Assembly (NCBI RefSeq): GCF_002155145.1
Contig: NZ_CP021323.1
Span: 1,798,001 to 1,862,000 of the forward strand
Length of the DNA stretch: 64,000 bases
Direction: 5' to 3'
Source of the DNA: Kushneria konosiri
GTDB lineage: Bacteria > Pseudomonadota > Gammaproteobacteria > Pseudomonadales > Halomonadaceae
Part shown: one piece after another, positions 16,667 to 25,754 of the stretch
How positions within the stretch are numbered: position 1 is the stretch's first letter
Layout of the letters: each line of letters starts with the position of its first letter
Made by a program: the position numbers and the translations under genes
Notes under the pieces: model-generated
What the model was told of the DNA's origin: nothing
Seen by the model: only the letters and a program-made list of their open reading frames with translations
Databases searched by the model: none

Positions 16667-16823
16667 GGGCGTCCCTGAAGATGATTCTGTTGATCGTGAG
16701 TGTAGTGCGTTCGTGTGGTGGCATGCCGTCATCGATTCGACCCTTATTGCGAATCGGCCTGATCGACGCGTCCGTTCAAAATGGCGATGATAAGCCTTCA
16801 CTCATGAGCACGGAGTCCATGAC

Positions 16824-17303
16824 ATGGCAGGGCAGCAACACCATTATCGGGTCAGGGTGCAGTGGCAGGGCGGGCGCGAGACCGGTACGACCGGCTATCA
16901 CGATTACGGGCGAGAGCATCAGTTGAGCGCGCCCGGCAAGGCGCCCATCGAGGGCTCCGCTGATCCGGCCTTTCTGGGCAATGCTGATCGCTGGAACCCG
17001 GAGGAGCTGCTGGTCGGTGCGCTATCGGCCTGTCACAAGCTATGGTATTTACACCTGTGCGCCGAAGCCGGCGTGGTCGTGCTGGCCTATGAGGATCACG
17101 CCGAAGGCGAGATGGATGCTGTTCAAGGGCGCTTCACCCGGGCCACCCTGCGCCCGCACATTGTCCTGGATGCGAACAGCAGCGAGGCCCGCGCGCTCAA
17201 ACTGCACGAGACGGCTCACGAGAAATGCTTCATCGCCCGCTCGGTCAACTTCAGCGTTGAATGCCAGCCGGTATTTTCCAGACAGGACAGCTGTCATGGC
17301 TGA
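16824..17303 (+). CDS. OsmC-family peroxiredoxin-like protein
   Basis: 159 residues. Contains NPEELLVGALSACHKLWYLHLCAEAGV with the first conserved Cys, and HETAHEKCFIARSVNF with the second; these two cysteines form the peroxidatic pair of OsmC/Ohr proteins, which reduce organic hydroperoxides. The wording is closer to the general OsmC family (YhfA/SACOL-like) than to Ohr. Its end overlaps the next gene by eight bases, so the two are coupled. Confidence 0.88.
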   Translation: MAGQQHHYRVRVQWQGGRETGTTGYHDYGREHQLSAPGKAPIEGSADPAFLGNADRWNPEELLVGALSACHKLWYLHLCAEAGVVVLAYEDHAEGEMDAVQGRFTRATLRPHIVLDANSSEARALKLHETAHEKCFIARSVNFSVECQPVFSRQDSCHG

Positions 17304-17793
17304 ACAGATCATCTGGTATCTTGAAATGCGTGATCCGAAGGCTCATCACGCCCGGGCGATACCCGAAACGCTCGGCGTGGTCGAGTGTGAGATCCCCCAG
17401 TTTGAACTGAACCGCTTTCTCTATCGGCTGGTCGGTACGCAGTGGCAGTGGAGCGAAATGCTCGAGGGCGATCAGAACGAGTGGCGTGCGATGGTAGAAA
17501 GCGACGCCCATCGCACCTTCGTGGCCTATTATCGCGGCGCCGTGGCCGGCTACTACGAGCTGTATCGCCCTGATGGCGTCAATGTCGAGATTCTCTATTT
17601 CGGACTGGTGGAGACGTTTATCGGTATGGGGTTCGGCGCGGGTCTTTTGAGTCATGCCATCGATCAGGCCTGGCGCTGGCGGGGTACCGATCGAGTGTGG
17701 CTGCATACCTGTTCGCTGGATCATCCGGCGGCGCTGGAGAACTATCAAAAGCGCGGTTTTGAGATCTATCACGAAGAGGTCGCGCCCTGCTGA
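17296..17793 (+). CDS. GNAT-family N-acetyltransferase
   Basis: 165 residues from the ATG at 17296. The acetyl-CoA-binding signature is seen in ETFIGMGFGAGLLSHAIDQAW (split about residues 112-132), followed by VWLHTCSLDHPAALENYQKRGFEIY typical of the GNAT C-terminal part. Substrate unknown. Eight-base overlap with the OsmC gene indicates co-translation. Confidence 0.85.
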   Translation: MAEQIIWYLEMRDPKAHHARAIPETLGVVECEIPQFELNRFLYRLVGTQWQWSEMLEGDQNEWRAMVESDAHRTFVAYYRGAVAGYYELYRPDGVNVEILYFGLVETFIGMGFGAGLLSHAIDQAWRWRGTDRVWLHTCSLDHPAALENYQKRGFEIYHEEVAPC

Positions 17794-17990
17794 GCGTTTT
17801 TGGGGGCGCCGGGCCTTCAGCGCTGATGTTTGAACATGACCGGTGGCGACGCATGCATGGCTCGGGGCGACGGTCTCGAGCGTTCGATGGCGTCCTTCCC
17901 CCTATACGGTTTCAGGGCGGTTATCATGAGGCGTGATCAATGCGGTGAACGACTGCCGCATTCTGCCTTTTTATGACCTTTTCGGGGTGA

Positions 17991-18875
17991 ATGTTAATGT
18001 TAATGCCGTCTGCCGTTCAACGCCTGCTGCCGGTGGCCCTGCTGCTGGTCGCCATGAGCTCGATTCAGAGCGGCGCCTCCATTGCCCAGCAGCTTTTTCC
18101 CCTGGTGGGCGCCTCGGGTGCCACCTCCATTCGCCTGTTTCTGGCGGCCATCGTGATGCTGGTGCTCTTTCGGCCCTGGCGTCAGCCGGTGACACCCCGC
18201 GCATGGAAGGCGATTGCCGTTTACGGTGTGGCGATGGGGATGATGAATTTCCTACTTTATCAGGCGCTGGTGACCGTTCCGCTGGGCATTGCGGTGGCGC
18301 TTGAATTTACCGGGCCGTTGGCAGTCGCCGTGTTTACCTCGCGCCGGCCGCGTGATCTGGCCTGGGTGGCGCTGGCTGTGGTGGGGCTTGCCATTCTGTT
18401 GTGGCCTGACAAGAACCTTGAGCACGGGATTGATCTTCGCGGCGCGTTGTGTGCGCTGGGCGCTGGCGTGTGCTGGGCGCTCTATATTCTGTTCGGGCGT
18501 CGTGCCGGCAGCGGTAATGGCACCCAGAGTGCGGCGCTGGGCATCACCATTGCGGCGATCGCCATTGTACCGATCGGAGTGATGGAGGCGGGCACGGCGC
18601 TTCTTTCTCCGGTGGTGCTGTCCGTAGGGCTTGTCGTGGGATTACTCTCCACGGCATTGCCCTATACCCTTGAAATGTTCTCGCTGTCGCGTATGCCGAC
18701 CCACATGTTCGGTACGCTGATGAGTCTGGAGCCGGCCCTTGGCGCGCTGTCGGGGCTGGTGTTTCTCGGTCAGCAGCTCTCGGTGCTGCAATGGCTGGCG
18801 ATCGGCACCATCATCGCGGCCTCGATGGGCACCACGCTTACCTCACGTTCGGCCGAGCCCGCTCCGGGCGGATGA
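17991..18875 (+). CDS. rhtA: RhtA-like threonine/homoserine exporter (EamA)
   Basis: 294 residues with ten predicted helices. Very close in wording to E. coli RhtA: LLVAMSSIQSGASIA, VPLGIAVALEFTGPLAVAVF, LGAGVCWALYILFGRRAG and LSTALPYTLEMFSL. RhtA exports threonine, homoserine and some amino-acid analogues. Three in-frame ATG codons (17991, 17997, 18003) follow GGGGTG at 17984-17989; 17997 has the best spacing, so the true start may be two codons later. Confidence 0.88.
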   Translation: MLMLMPSAVQRLLPVALLLVAMSSIQSGASIAQQLFPLVGASGATSIRLFLAAIVMLVLFRPWRQPVTPRAWKAIAVYGVAMGMMNFLLYQALVTVPLGIAVALEFTGPLAVAVFTSRRPRDLAWVALAVVGLAILLWPDKNLEHGIDLRGALCALGAGVCWALYILFGRRAGSGNGTQSAALGITIAAIAIVPIGVMEAGTALLSPVVLSVGLVVGLLSTALPYTLEMFSLSRMPTHMFGTLMSLEPALGALSGLVFLGQQLSVLQWLAIGTIIAASMGTTLTSRSAEPAPGG

Positions 18876-19054
18876 TCTTCGACCTTTGACATGCCCTCCT
18901 GGCCGGCATGACGGGCTCTGGCGCTGACGGTTTATTCAGTGCTTATAACAATAAAAAACTAATGTAATAATGTTGGCCTGACAAAGGCTGGGGCGTGATC
19001 AGGTAAACGCGCCCGACGCATACCCCCGTGCACGAAACAGCGCCAGGAGCGACC

Positions 19055-20296
19055 ATGACAGGCCAGACCCCGAACACCCTGGAACAGCATCACGATGTGG
19101 TCGTGATCGGTGCCGGCGCTGCCGGCATCGCGATTGCCCAGGGGCTTCGCCGTCGCGATCCGCGCCTTGATATTGCGCTCATTGACCCGGCCGGCGAACA
19201 CTACTATCAGCCGGGCTGGACGCTGGTGGGCGGTGGCGTGCTCGATGTCGAGCGAACAAGTCGGTCGATGACAGACGTTCTGCCGGAGGGGGTCGCACAT
19301 TATCCCTGCGCGGCCACCGGCATTGATCCGGAACGGCGTATCGTTTGTCTGAAGGATGCCAGCACGCTTGGCTATCGCGCCCTGGTCGTCGTACCGGGGC
19401 TCGAACTTCACTGGGACGCCATCGACGGGCTGGCGGGGGCGCTTGGCGAGTATGGGGTCACGTCCAATTACCGCTTCGATCTGTCGCCCTACACCTGGTC
19501 GCTGGTACAGGGGCTGCGGCAGGGGCGAGCGCTGTTTACCCAGCCTGCCATGCCCATCAAATGTGCCGGTGCCCCACAAAAGGCGATGTATCTGGCCTGC
19601 GATCACTGGCGTCGTCGTGGGGTGCTGGCAGGTATCAATGTGTCCTTTCACAATGCTGGTGGCGCGCTGTTTGGCGTACCGGCCTATATTCCGGCTCTAA
19701 TGGAACAGGTCGAGCGCTATGGCATCGGCCTTGAATTTCATCAGCAGCTGATGGCTGTGGATGGGCCCAATCGGCAGGCACACTTTCTGATTCACGATGC
19801 TGACGGGGGGCAACGTGAACATGTCGAGTCCTTTGACATGCTTCATGTCGTGCCCCCGCAGCGCGCCCCGGCGCTGATTCGTGACAGCCTGCTTGCCAAC
19901 GATGCCGGCTGGCTTGATCTCCACCCCAATACGCTACAGCACCTGCGCTATCCTGCCGTGTTTGGTGCCGGTGACGTTAGCGCGACCCCCAATGCCAAGA
20001 CGGCGGCGGCCGTACGGGTGCAGGCCCCGATCGTGGCCGACAATGTCGTGGCCTATCTGCAGGGCGAGTCCCTGTCGGCGCGTTATCAGGGCTATGGCGC
20101 CTGTCCGCTGACGGTCTCGCGTGGTCGGGTAGTGCTGGCTGAATTCGGTTATGGCGGTGAACTCATGCCGACCCTGCCGGAATGGCTCAACGACGGTCAA
20201 CGCGCCACGGCACTGGCCTGGCAGCTCAAGGCACATCTCATGCCGACCATCTACTGGCAGATGATGCTGAAAGGGCGGGAATGGATGGTGCCGTGA
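19055..20296 (+). CDS. sqr: Type II sulfide:quinone oxidoreductase
   Basis: 413 residues from the ATG at 19055 with AGGAG five bases upstream (a GTG at 19028 is less likely). FAD motif VVVIGAGAAGIAIAQGL near residue 15, the first redox cysteine C170 in PIKCAGAPQKAMYL, and the second in YGACPLTVSRGRVVLAEFGY near residue 355. These two cysteines and the surrounding blocks match the SQRDL-type (type II) enzymes, which oxidise sulfide and pass electrons to ubiquinone on the inner membrane. No persulfide dioxygenase or rhodanese is adjacent. It likely serves detoxification of endogenous or environmental sulfide. Confidence 0.88.
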   Translation: MTGQTPNTLEQHHDVVVIGAGAAGIAIAQGLRRRDPRLDIALIDPAGEHYYQPGWTLVGGGVLDVERTSRSMTDVLPEGVAHYPCAATGIDPERRIVCLKDASTLGYRALVVVPGLELHWDAIDGLAGALGEYGVTSNYRFDLSPYTWSLVQGLRQGRALFTQPAMPIKCAGAPQKAMYLACDHWRRRGVLAGINVSFHNAGGALFGVPAYIPALMEQVERYGIGLEFHQQLMAVDGPNRQAHFLIHDADGGQREHVESFDMLHVVPPQRAPALIRDSLLANDAGWLDLHPNTLQHLRYPAVFGAGDVSATPNAKTAAAVRVQAPIVADNVVAYLQGESLSARYQGYGACPLTVSRGRVVLAEFGYGGELMPTLPEWLNDGQRATALAWQLKAHLMPTIYWQMMLKGREWMVP

Positions 20297-20377
20297 CACG
20301 CGCCAACCCCTTTTAATCAAGGTCGTCCACGCCCATATGCTCTAAGCTTGTCATGACCATTTCAATGAGGAAGTGCC

Positions 20378-21298
20378 GTGGCTGCCAGCCTGTTGACCCT
20401 GCTTGATGATATTGCTGCCCTGATGGATGACGTGTCTGTCATGACCAAGGTGGCGGCCAAGAAAACGACGGGCGTGCTGGGGGATGATCTGGCGCTGAAT
20501 GCTCAGCAGGTCACCGGCGTCCGTGCTGATCGGGAGCTTCCGATTGTCTGGGCGGTCTGCAAGGGATCGCTGCTCAACAAGCTGATGCTGGTGCCGGCCG
20601 CACTGGTGATCAGCGCCTTTGCGCCCTGGCTGGTGACGCCGCTGCTCATGCTGGGCGGCGCCTATCTGAGCTATGAAGGCGTCGAAAAGCTCGCGCACGC
20701 CTGGCATCGATACCGCCACCCCGGTGCCAGAAAAAAGGAGGCTGCACCAACCGAACGCTCCGCCGAAGAGCAGGCCGCGTTCGAGAAGCAGCGGATCAAG
20801 GGGGCTGTGCGCACCGATTTCATCCTGTCGGCAGAGATCATTGCCATTACCCTGGGCACGGTCGCCGAGGCGGCCTTCATGCAGCAGGTCATGGTGCTGT
20901 CGATCATTGCCGTGGCCATGACCCTGGGGGTTTACGGGCTGGTAGCCGCCATCGTCAAGCTGGACGATCTCGGGCTTTATCTGAGTCGTCGTAGCGCTGC
21001 CATGGCCCGCAAGGCAGGGCGTGGCATTCTCTGGGCGGCGCCCTGGCTGATGAAGTTTTTATCCATCGCCGGCACGGCGGCGATGTTCATGGTGGGCGGC
21101 GGTATTCTGACGCATGGTATCCCGGTGCTGCATCATGCCGTCCAGGCCCTGACCCTGGCCGAGGGGGATATTCCCGGTGTAGGCGTCATTTTGCAGCCGA
21201 TCACTCCGACGCTGATCAACATGGTGGTAGGGCTGGTGCTTGGCGGGATGATTCTGGGGGCGGTCACGCTGGTCAAGAAAATGCGCGGCGCCCACTGA
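20378..21298 (+). CDS. DUF808 (YedI-like) inner-membrane protein
   Basis: 306 residues, GTG start at 20378 after AGGAAG. N-terminal [37 protein letters not shown] is the diagnostic DUF808 block, followed by about six helices and the highly conserved [16 protein letters not shown] segment. E. coli YedI is a member; its function is unknown. Monocistronic. Confidence 0.9.
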   Translation: MAASLLTLLDDIAALMDDVSVMTKVAAKKTTGVLGDDLALNAQQVTGVRADRELPIVWAVCKGSLLNKLMLVPAALVISAFAPWLVTPLLMLGGAYLSYEGVEKLAHAWHRYRHPGARKKEAAPTERSAEEQAAFEKQRIKGAVRTDFILSAEIIAITLGTVAEAAFMQQVMVLSIIAVAMTLGVYGLVAAIVKLDDLGLYLSRRSAAMARKAGRGILWAAPWLMKFLSIAGTAAMFMVGGGILTHGIPVLHHAVQALTLAEGDIPGVGVILQPITPTLINMVVGLVLGGMILGAVTLVKKMRGAH

Positions 21299-21395
21299 TA
21301 CGGCCCCATCTGAAACGATATCGTCTTCCTTAAAATGCGCATCAATGCCCCGGGGCCTGCGACATGCGGGGCTTCGGCCAGACAGGAGAGCGTCC

Positions 21396-21722
21396 ATGAC
21401 CATGCCCGACAGCGTGATACCGGAGCGCAGTGAGCTTGATGACAGTCAGGGGCCGACAGTGGTGGAGTTTGGTACGCCCTGGTGTGGCTACTGCAAGGCA
21501 GCTCAGCCGCTGATCGATGAGGTGATCGGCCAGGCTTCCGGGGTATGGCATGTCCGCGTCGAAGACGGCAAGGGCAAGCGACTGGGACGAAGTTATCAGG
21601 TCAGGCTCTGGCCGACACTGATCTTTTTGAAGGACGGGCAGGAGCAGGCACGCTGTGTGCGGCCCGAGTCACGCCAGGCGCTGGAAACAGCGCTTGAACG
21701 TATCCTGCACAACGACTCGTAG
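21396..21722 (+). CDS. Thioredoxin-family protein with CGYC active site
   Basis: 108 residues from the ATG at 21396, AGGAGAG upstream. Active site FGTPWCGYCKAAQPL at about residues 27-41 and the cis-Pro loop VRLWPTLIFLKDG near residue 75 are intact. CGYC differs from the usual CGPC of TrxA and suggests a different redox potential. No signal peptide, so it acts in the cytoplasm. Partners are not evident from the context. Confidence 0.88.
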   Translation: MTMPDSVIPERSELDDSQGPTVVEFGTPWCGYCKAAQPLIDEVIGQASGVWHVRVEDGKGKRLGRSYQVRLWPTLIFLKDGQEQARCVRPESRQALETALERILHNDS

Positions 21723-22067
21723 CGACCAGGGTGGACAGTGGTGTGTGTGGAGATGACCCGACAGTGTCATCACTGACAGCCATGACGTCCTGGCATGGTA
21801 CTCATCCCTGAGCTCTGTCGGGTCGGCGCGGTCTGTTTCCCTGCCGCACCCTGTCTCCCTGTGGCGGACACCTCTGATCACCCGGGCAGGCGCCGAACAT
21901 GAGGAATATGAATCCCTTCATCGGTCAGGTCCTTCTGTCCGGGTACCTTCCTGGTACCACCTCAAGCCATTAAAAATATATCGCGTTCCTCACCTTCCTA
22001 AATAGATGCAGATGTACGGATGCTCTCGATGCATTTGCAGGGCTGCTGAGATCTTTGATGCCGGAGC
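21723..22067. other. Gene-free interval between convergent genes
   Basis: 345 bp with no credible gene. It contains short palindromes (CAGTG/CACTG at 21762-21775 and GGTACC repeated at 21942-21947 and 21953-21958) and turns AT-rich near 21970. No clear terminator was found, though the thioredoxin and PAS-LuxR genes converge here. Confidence 0.5.
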
Positions 22068-23570
22068 TCATGACCCCTTTTTCACTTTTGGGGCGTCGTC
22101 GAGTCCCTGCTGGCGCGCGATGATAATGGCTTCGCTGCGACTGTGAACGTTCAGCTTGCGATAGAGCGAGGCAATGTAGTTGCGCACCGTGCTGTGGGCC
22201 AGTGACAGTTCGGTCGCGATGCGTTTGTCGGAGCGCCCCTGACACAGCAGCACCAGCACATCGCGCTCGCGCTGGCTGAGGCTGGTGGCCGGTGCTGCGA
22301 CCGGCTCGGGTCGATGGGTATGTCGCACGCTGGCCAGCTTGTCGACCAGGGTGCGCGTAAACCATGAGGCGTCCTGCATGACCGTATCGATGGCGGCAAA
22401 AAGTTCGGCCTCACTGCGTTTGCGCTCGGTGATATCGATCAGCGTCAACAGCACCCGATCCTGCTCGTCAATGCTCACCATGGTGGCCGAAATCAGCCAG
22501 GTCAGACACTCTCCGCCTGGCAGGATAACGTTGCTTTCAAGGCCGCTGATGGTGTCACCGGACGCCAGGGCCGAGAGAATGCGTCGGCGAACGGCCGCCG
22601 GTAACGGCGCATACTGCGTCAGAGCTTCGGTGGCCGTGACTCGGGTGTCATGTCCCAATGCATTTTTGAAGGCATCATTGACCTCAAGCAGCGACAGGGT
22701 GTGATGATCGGCCAGTGCTGTCGGCACCGGTGACAGATGAAACAGCGTCGAAAACTGGGCTTCGCTGCGCCGCAGTGCGTTTTGTGCGCGTCGGATCGGT
22801 TCGAGGTCGGTAAACGTCAGCAGCATGCAGGCCTCGTGATTGACATCGATGGGCTGGCCGGCAACCACCACGCACCGGCTTTCCCCCATCGTTTCGCTGT
22901 GCAGCACGGCTTCCATCGGCGTAATTGTCAGACCTTCCGCGAGTCGATGAAGCGCCTGCTCCCGCTGATCGGCGCCGGCAAAGACGTCGAGCTCCTGAAG
23001 GGTATATCCCAGCACATCCTGCTTGTTCAATCCGGTCAGGTCCAGAAAGCCCTGATTGGCGCGAATGAAGCGCTGATCATTAAGGCGACAGATCAGGGCC
23101 GGTGCCGGATTGATATTGAATGACTTTTCAAAGCGCTCCTCGGCGCTGGCAAGCTCCGTGATGTCCTCGACAATCAGGGCGGCCACATGCGTGGTCGAAT
23201 CAATGCTCAGGATTCGGCCGCGGGAGCGATGCATTCGCAGCTGGTCGGTCTGACCGGGCAGCATGATCTCGAAGACGACATTGTCGAAGGGCATGCCCGC
23301 CAGCAGCTGGACGGCAGGCAGAATCGGATAGTCTTCTGGCGTCTTCAAACGCACCTGAAAGCGCTGGCGGTACTCATCGATGCTGGCCCCCAGATCATCG
23401 ACCCGCTCGACGTCATGCATGGCCAGCGCCGCCCGATTGGCCCAGCGCAGCGCGCCGTCGTGATCAAGCAGCATGACGCCCTCTTTCATCTCCTCGATCA
23501 GCCGGGACAGCGGCGAGGCGAAAAGGTCATCCAGGCAGGGGAGATCGGTAATGGCAATCTGATCGGACAC
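22068..23570 (-). CDS. Multi-PAS LuxR-type transcriptional regulator
   Basis: 500 residues from a GTG at 23570 with GGGAG five bases upstream. About three PAS-like segments occur: around 20-130 (EEMKEGVMLLDHDGALRWANRAAL split), 135-250 (NINPAPALICRLNDQRFIRANQGFLDLTG) and 260-400 (STLFHLSPVPTALADHH and LTLIDITERKRSE). The C-terminus is a LuxR/FixJ helix-turn-helix (LSQRERDVLVLLCQGRSDKRIATELSLAHSTVRNYIASLYRKLNVHSR across about 430-480). No receiver, kinase or membrane segment is present, so it senses a cytoplasmic signal. It is divergent from the cyclodeaminase-like gene, which may be its target. Confidence 0.82.
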   Translation of the reverse strand: MSDQIAITDLPCLDDLFASPLSRLIEEMKEGVMLLDHDGALRWANRAALAMHDVERVDDLGASIDEYRQRFQVRLKTPEDYPILPAVQLLAGMPFDNVVFEIMLPGQTDQLRMHRSRGRILSIDSTTHVAALIVEDITELASAEERFEKSFNINPAPALICRLNDQRFIRANQGFLDLTGLNKQDVLGYTLQELDVFAGADQREQALHRLAEGLTITPMEAVLHSETMGESRCVVVAGQPIDVNHEACMLLTFTDLEPIRRAQNALRRSEAQFSTLFHLSPVPTALADHHTLSLLEVNDAFKNALGHDTRVTATEALTQYAPLPAAVRRRILSALASGDTISGLESNVILPGGECLTWLISATMVSIDEQDRVLLTLIDITERKRSEAELFAAIDTVMQDASWFTRTLVDKLASVRHTHRPEPVAAPATSLSQRERDVLVLLCQGRSDKRIATELSLAHSTVRNYIASLYRKLNVHSRSEAIIIARQQGLDDAPKVKKGS

Positions 23571-23703
23571 GGCGACTCCCGGAGAATGAAAACCTTGATG
23601 ATGCAACGGTGCCGCGCTGGTGAACAGCACGCGATTCGTCGCAAGGACCGCTATGCTTGAAACGACTGCCCGGCCGGGCGGGTGCATTATCTTTGGGAGC
23701 AGC

Positions 23704-24318
23704 ATGAACATGACAGAACAGGTCGATGGCCTCTGGCAGCAGCGGCTGAGCGATTTTCGCGACGCCGTTGCCTGTGAGCCGATGCCGGGCTGTGGCGCCA
23801 CGGCCGTGGTCAGTGCCGATCTGGGCCTGGCGCTGGTACTCAAGGGGTTACACCTGAGTCAGCAGCATCATGCCAGTGGCGCGCGTCAGGCGCTGATCGA
23901 TGAAGGCGCATCGCTTAAAAACCGCCTGAGCCCACTGGCGGAAGAGGATGTAGCAGCGTTTGAGGCGTTCATGGCCGCGGTGGGCCGTGACGAGAGCGAC
24001 GACGGGCGCCAGGACGCCATTCACGAGGCGGCCGAGAGCGCAGTCGAGGTGCCACTGAGAACCGCGCAGCTGTGTGATGCGGCACTGGCGCTGGCCCATC
24101 AGGCCGGTGATCACATCGAGGCGCAGTTTGTCAGCGACGCCGTGGCCGGCGCCCGGTTGGTTCACGCCGCGCTGCACGGCGTGCTGCTCAACGTGAGTGC
24201 CAATGCCGGGCAGCTTGGCAACGACGCCGCGCGCGACCGGGCCCTGCACGCCCGTGACGGCTTGGCCCATCGCGCCGATGCGCTGCTTTCAACCATCACG
24301 GGGGCGGCGTCGGACTGA
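23704..24318 (+). CDS. Cyclodeaminase/cyclohydrolase (FtcD-C-like) family protein
   Basis: 204 residues from the ATG at 23704 after GGGAG. The all-alpha FTCD_C family is recognised from the N-terminal F-x-x-A-V-A-C-x-P-x-P-G-x-G-A block (DAVACEPMPGCGATA) and helical repeats after it. In other proteins this domain is formiminotetrahydrofolate cyclodeaminase or methenyl-THF cyclohydrolase, converting folate one-carbon forms. Standalone homologues in bacteria are poorly studied; the catalytic residues cannot be verified by eye. Divergent from the PAS-LuxR regulator and convergent with the PepSY gene. Confidence 0.7.
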   Translation: MNMTEQVDGLWQQRLSDFRDAVACEPMPGCGATAVVSADLGLALVLKGLHLSQQHHASGARQALIDEGASLKNRLSPLAEEDVAAFEAFMAAVGRDESDDGRQDAIHEAAESAVEVPLRTAQLCDAALALAHQAGDHIEAQFVSDAVAGARLVHAALHGVLLNVSANAGQLGNDAARDRALHARDGLAHRADALLSTITGAASD

Positions 24319-24339
24319 GCCTGTTCAGCCGGAGTCCGG

Positions 24340-25743
24340 TCAGCCCATGGCCCAGGCGCGTCGGCGGCGCTGGGCCAGTGCCACCGCACCATCGATCAGC
24401 ACCAGCACGATCAGACTGACGCCCAGCACCGGCAGGGCCAGTCCCAGCAGGACGGCGGTGATGACGACGGCCAGCGCCGCCGGTCGAGGCGCCCGGAGCA
24501 GGGCCTGTATCAGCGTCACGGGGGTCAGGGCGGCGCTGGCCCGAGTCGGGCGGCGTCGCCACCACATGGCATAGCCCAGCACCAGCATCACGACCAGCGC
24601 GCTGGCAAAGACCACCAGCACCAGCTGGTTGATCCATCCGAACAGCACGCCCATGTGCAGGTCTACTCCCCATCGGGTCAGTTTGGCGGCCAGCGGGAAG
24701 GTCTCGAAGCGGGTGCGATCGATCACGGTCAGGGTTGTCGGGTCGATGGCGGCTTCATCCACCTCGGTGGGCCACTCACGACCAATCTCGCGTACCTTCC
24801 ATGCGTTGCCCGGCCCGGCCGCAGGGATGATTTCAATCCTGTCGGCCTTGAGTCCTTCGTTCCGCGCAGCGGATAACACACGATCATAGAGCTGCGGGTC
24901 GAAGGCGTGATCCATCATGGCCATGTCGTGGCTCGAATGAGCAGCATGTTCGGCGTGCGGGCCCTGCTCGGCGGGCGTGACGCCATCCAGGCTTGTCGAG
25001 ACCGTGGGCGTCTGCCAGCCGTACATGTGACGCAGTTCGCCGATGTTGCCCCCGGCGTATTTGGACCAGGTCAGTCCCGTGGCAGAGAAAAATACGAAGC
25101 CGATCAGCGCCCACGGCCCCAGACGGGTATGCCAGCGGCTGGCACGCTGGCCGGCCCCTGCCTGACTGCTGCGCGAGACGCTGCGTCGGCGCTTGAACCA
25201 GAGGGCCAGCCCACCGAGTGCCACGATCCAGAGCCAGGAGGCCGCCAGTTCACTGTAAACACGCCCGGGCTCACCCAGCAGCAGGCTGCGGTGGAACTTG
25301 TCTATGACGATCCGAAAGGCCGAGATGCCACTGGTGCCATAAACCGGCAGGGCGCCGCGCACCTCATTGGTGACCGGGTCGACAAAGATCGCCAGATGTT
25401 CCCACTGACCCACGCTCGGGTCCGAGAACATGACCCGGGTGGTTTCACCCGGTGCGGGCGCGGGGCGTACCGCCATGGGGGCCTCGTCGCGGCCCAGGGC
25501 CTGCCGGGCAGCGCGAATCTGGTCGGCCAGCGGCAGCGGAGTGCCACTGTCGTTGTCGGTATAAAACTGCTCGTGATAAAGCCAGTGTTCGACCTGTGGG
25601 GTCAGGGCATAGAGGATGCCGCTGAGGGCGGCGATCAGCAGAAATGGCCCGACCAGCAGGCCGATATAAAAATGCAGTCGAGCGATGAAGGCCCAGCCCC
25701 ATGGCTTTTGGCCGGGGGACGCTGAGGGGGTCTGGTCTGTCAT
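24340..25743 (-). CDS. PepSY-domain transmembrane protein with His/Met-rich loop
   Basis: 467 residues from the ATG at 25743. Four to five transmembrane helices: the first (about 20-45, LHFYIGLLVGPFLLIAALSG) is the PepSY_TM hallmark, and further HxxxH-type segments follow (DKFHRSLLLGEPGRVYSELAAS; WGVDLHMGVLFGW). Such proteins (PiuB-like) are linked with iron or copper handling and may act as ferric reductases. Between two helices, around residues 265-285, lies HAEHAAHSSHDMAMMDH, a likely metal-binding loop. It follows the DUF2946 gene with an 11-bp gap, forming an operon typical of metal-uptake loci. Confidence 0.85.
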   Translation of the reverse strand: MTDQTPSASPGQKPWGWAFIARLHFYIGLLVGPFLLIAALSGILYALTPQVEHWLYHEQFYTDNDSGTPLPLADQIRAARQALGRDEAPMAVRPAPAPGETTRVMFSDPSVGQWEHLAIFVDPVTNEVRGALPVYGTSGISAFRIVIDKFHRSLLLGEPGRVYSELAASWLWIVALGGLALWFKRRRSVSRSSQAGAGQRASRWHTRLGPWALIGFVFFSATGLTWSKYAGGNIGELRHMYGWQTPTVSTSLDGVTPAEQGPHAEHAAHSSHDMAMMDHAFDPQLYDRVLSAARNEGLKADRIEIIPAAGPGNAWKVREIGREWPTEVDEAAIDPTTLTVIDRTRFETFPLAAKLTRWGVDLHMGVLFGWINQLVLVVFASALVVMLVLGYAMWWRRRPTRASAALTPVTLIQALLRAPRPAALAVVITAVLLGLALPVLGVSLIVLVLIDGAVALAQRRRRAWAMG

Positions 25744-25754
25744 GAAATCACCTG

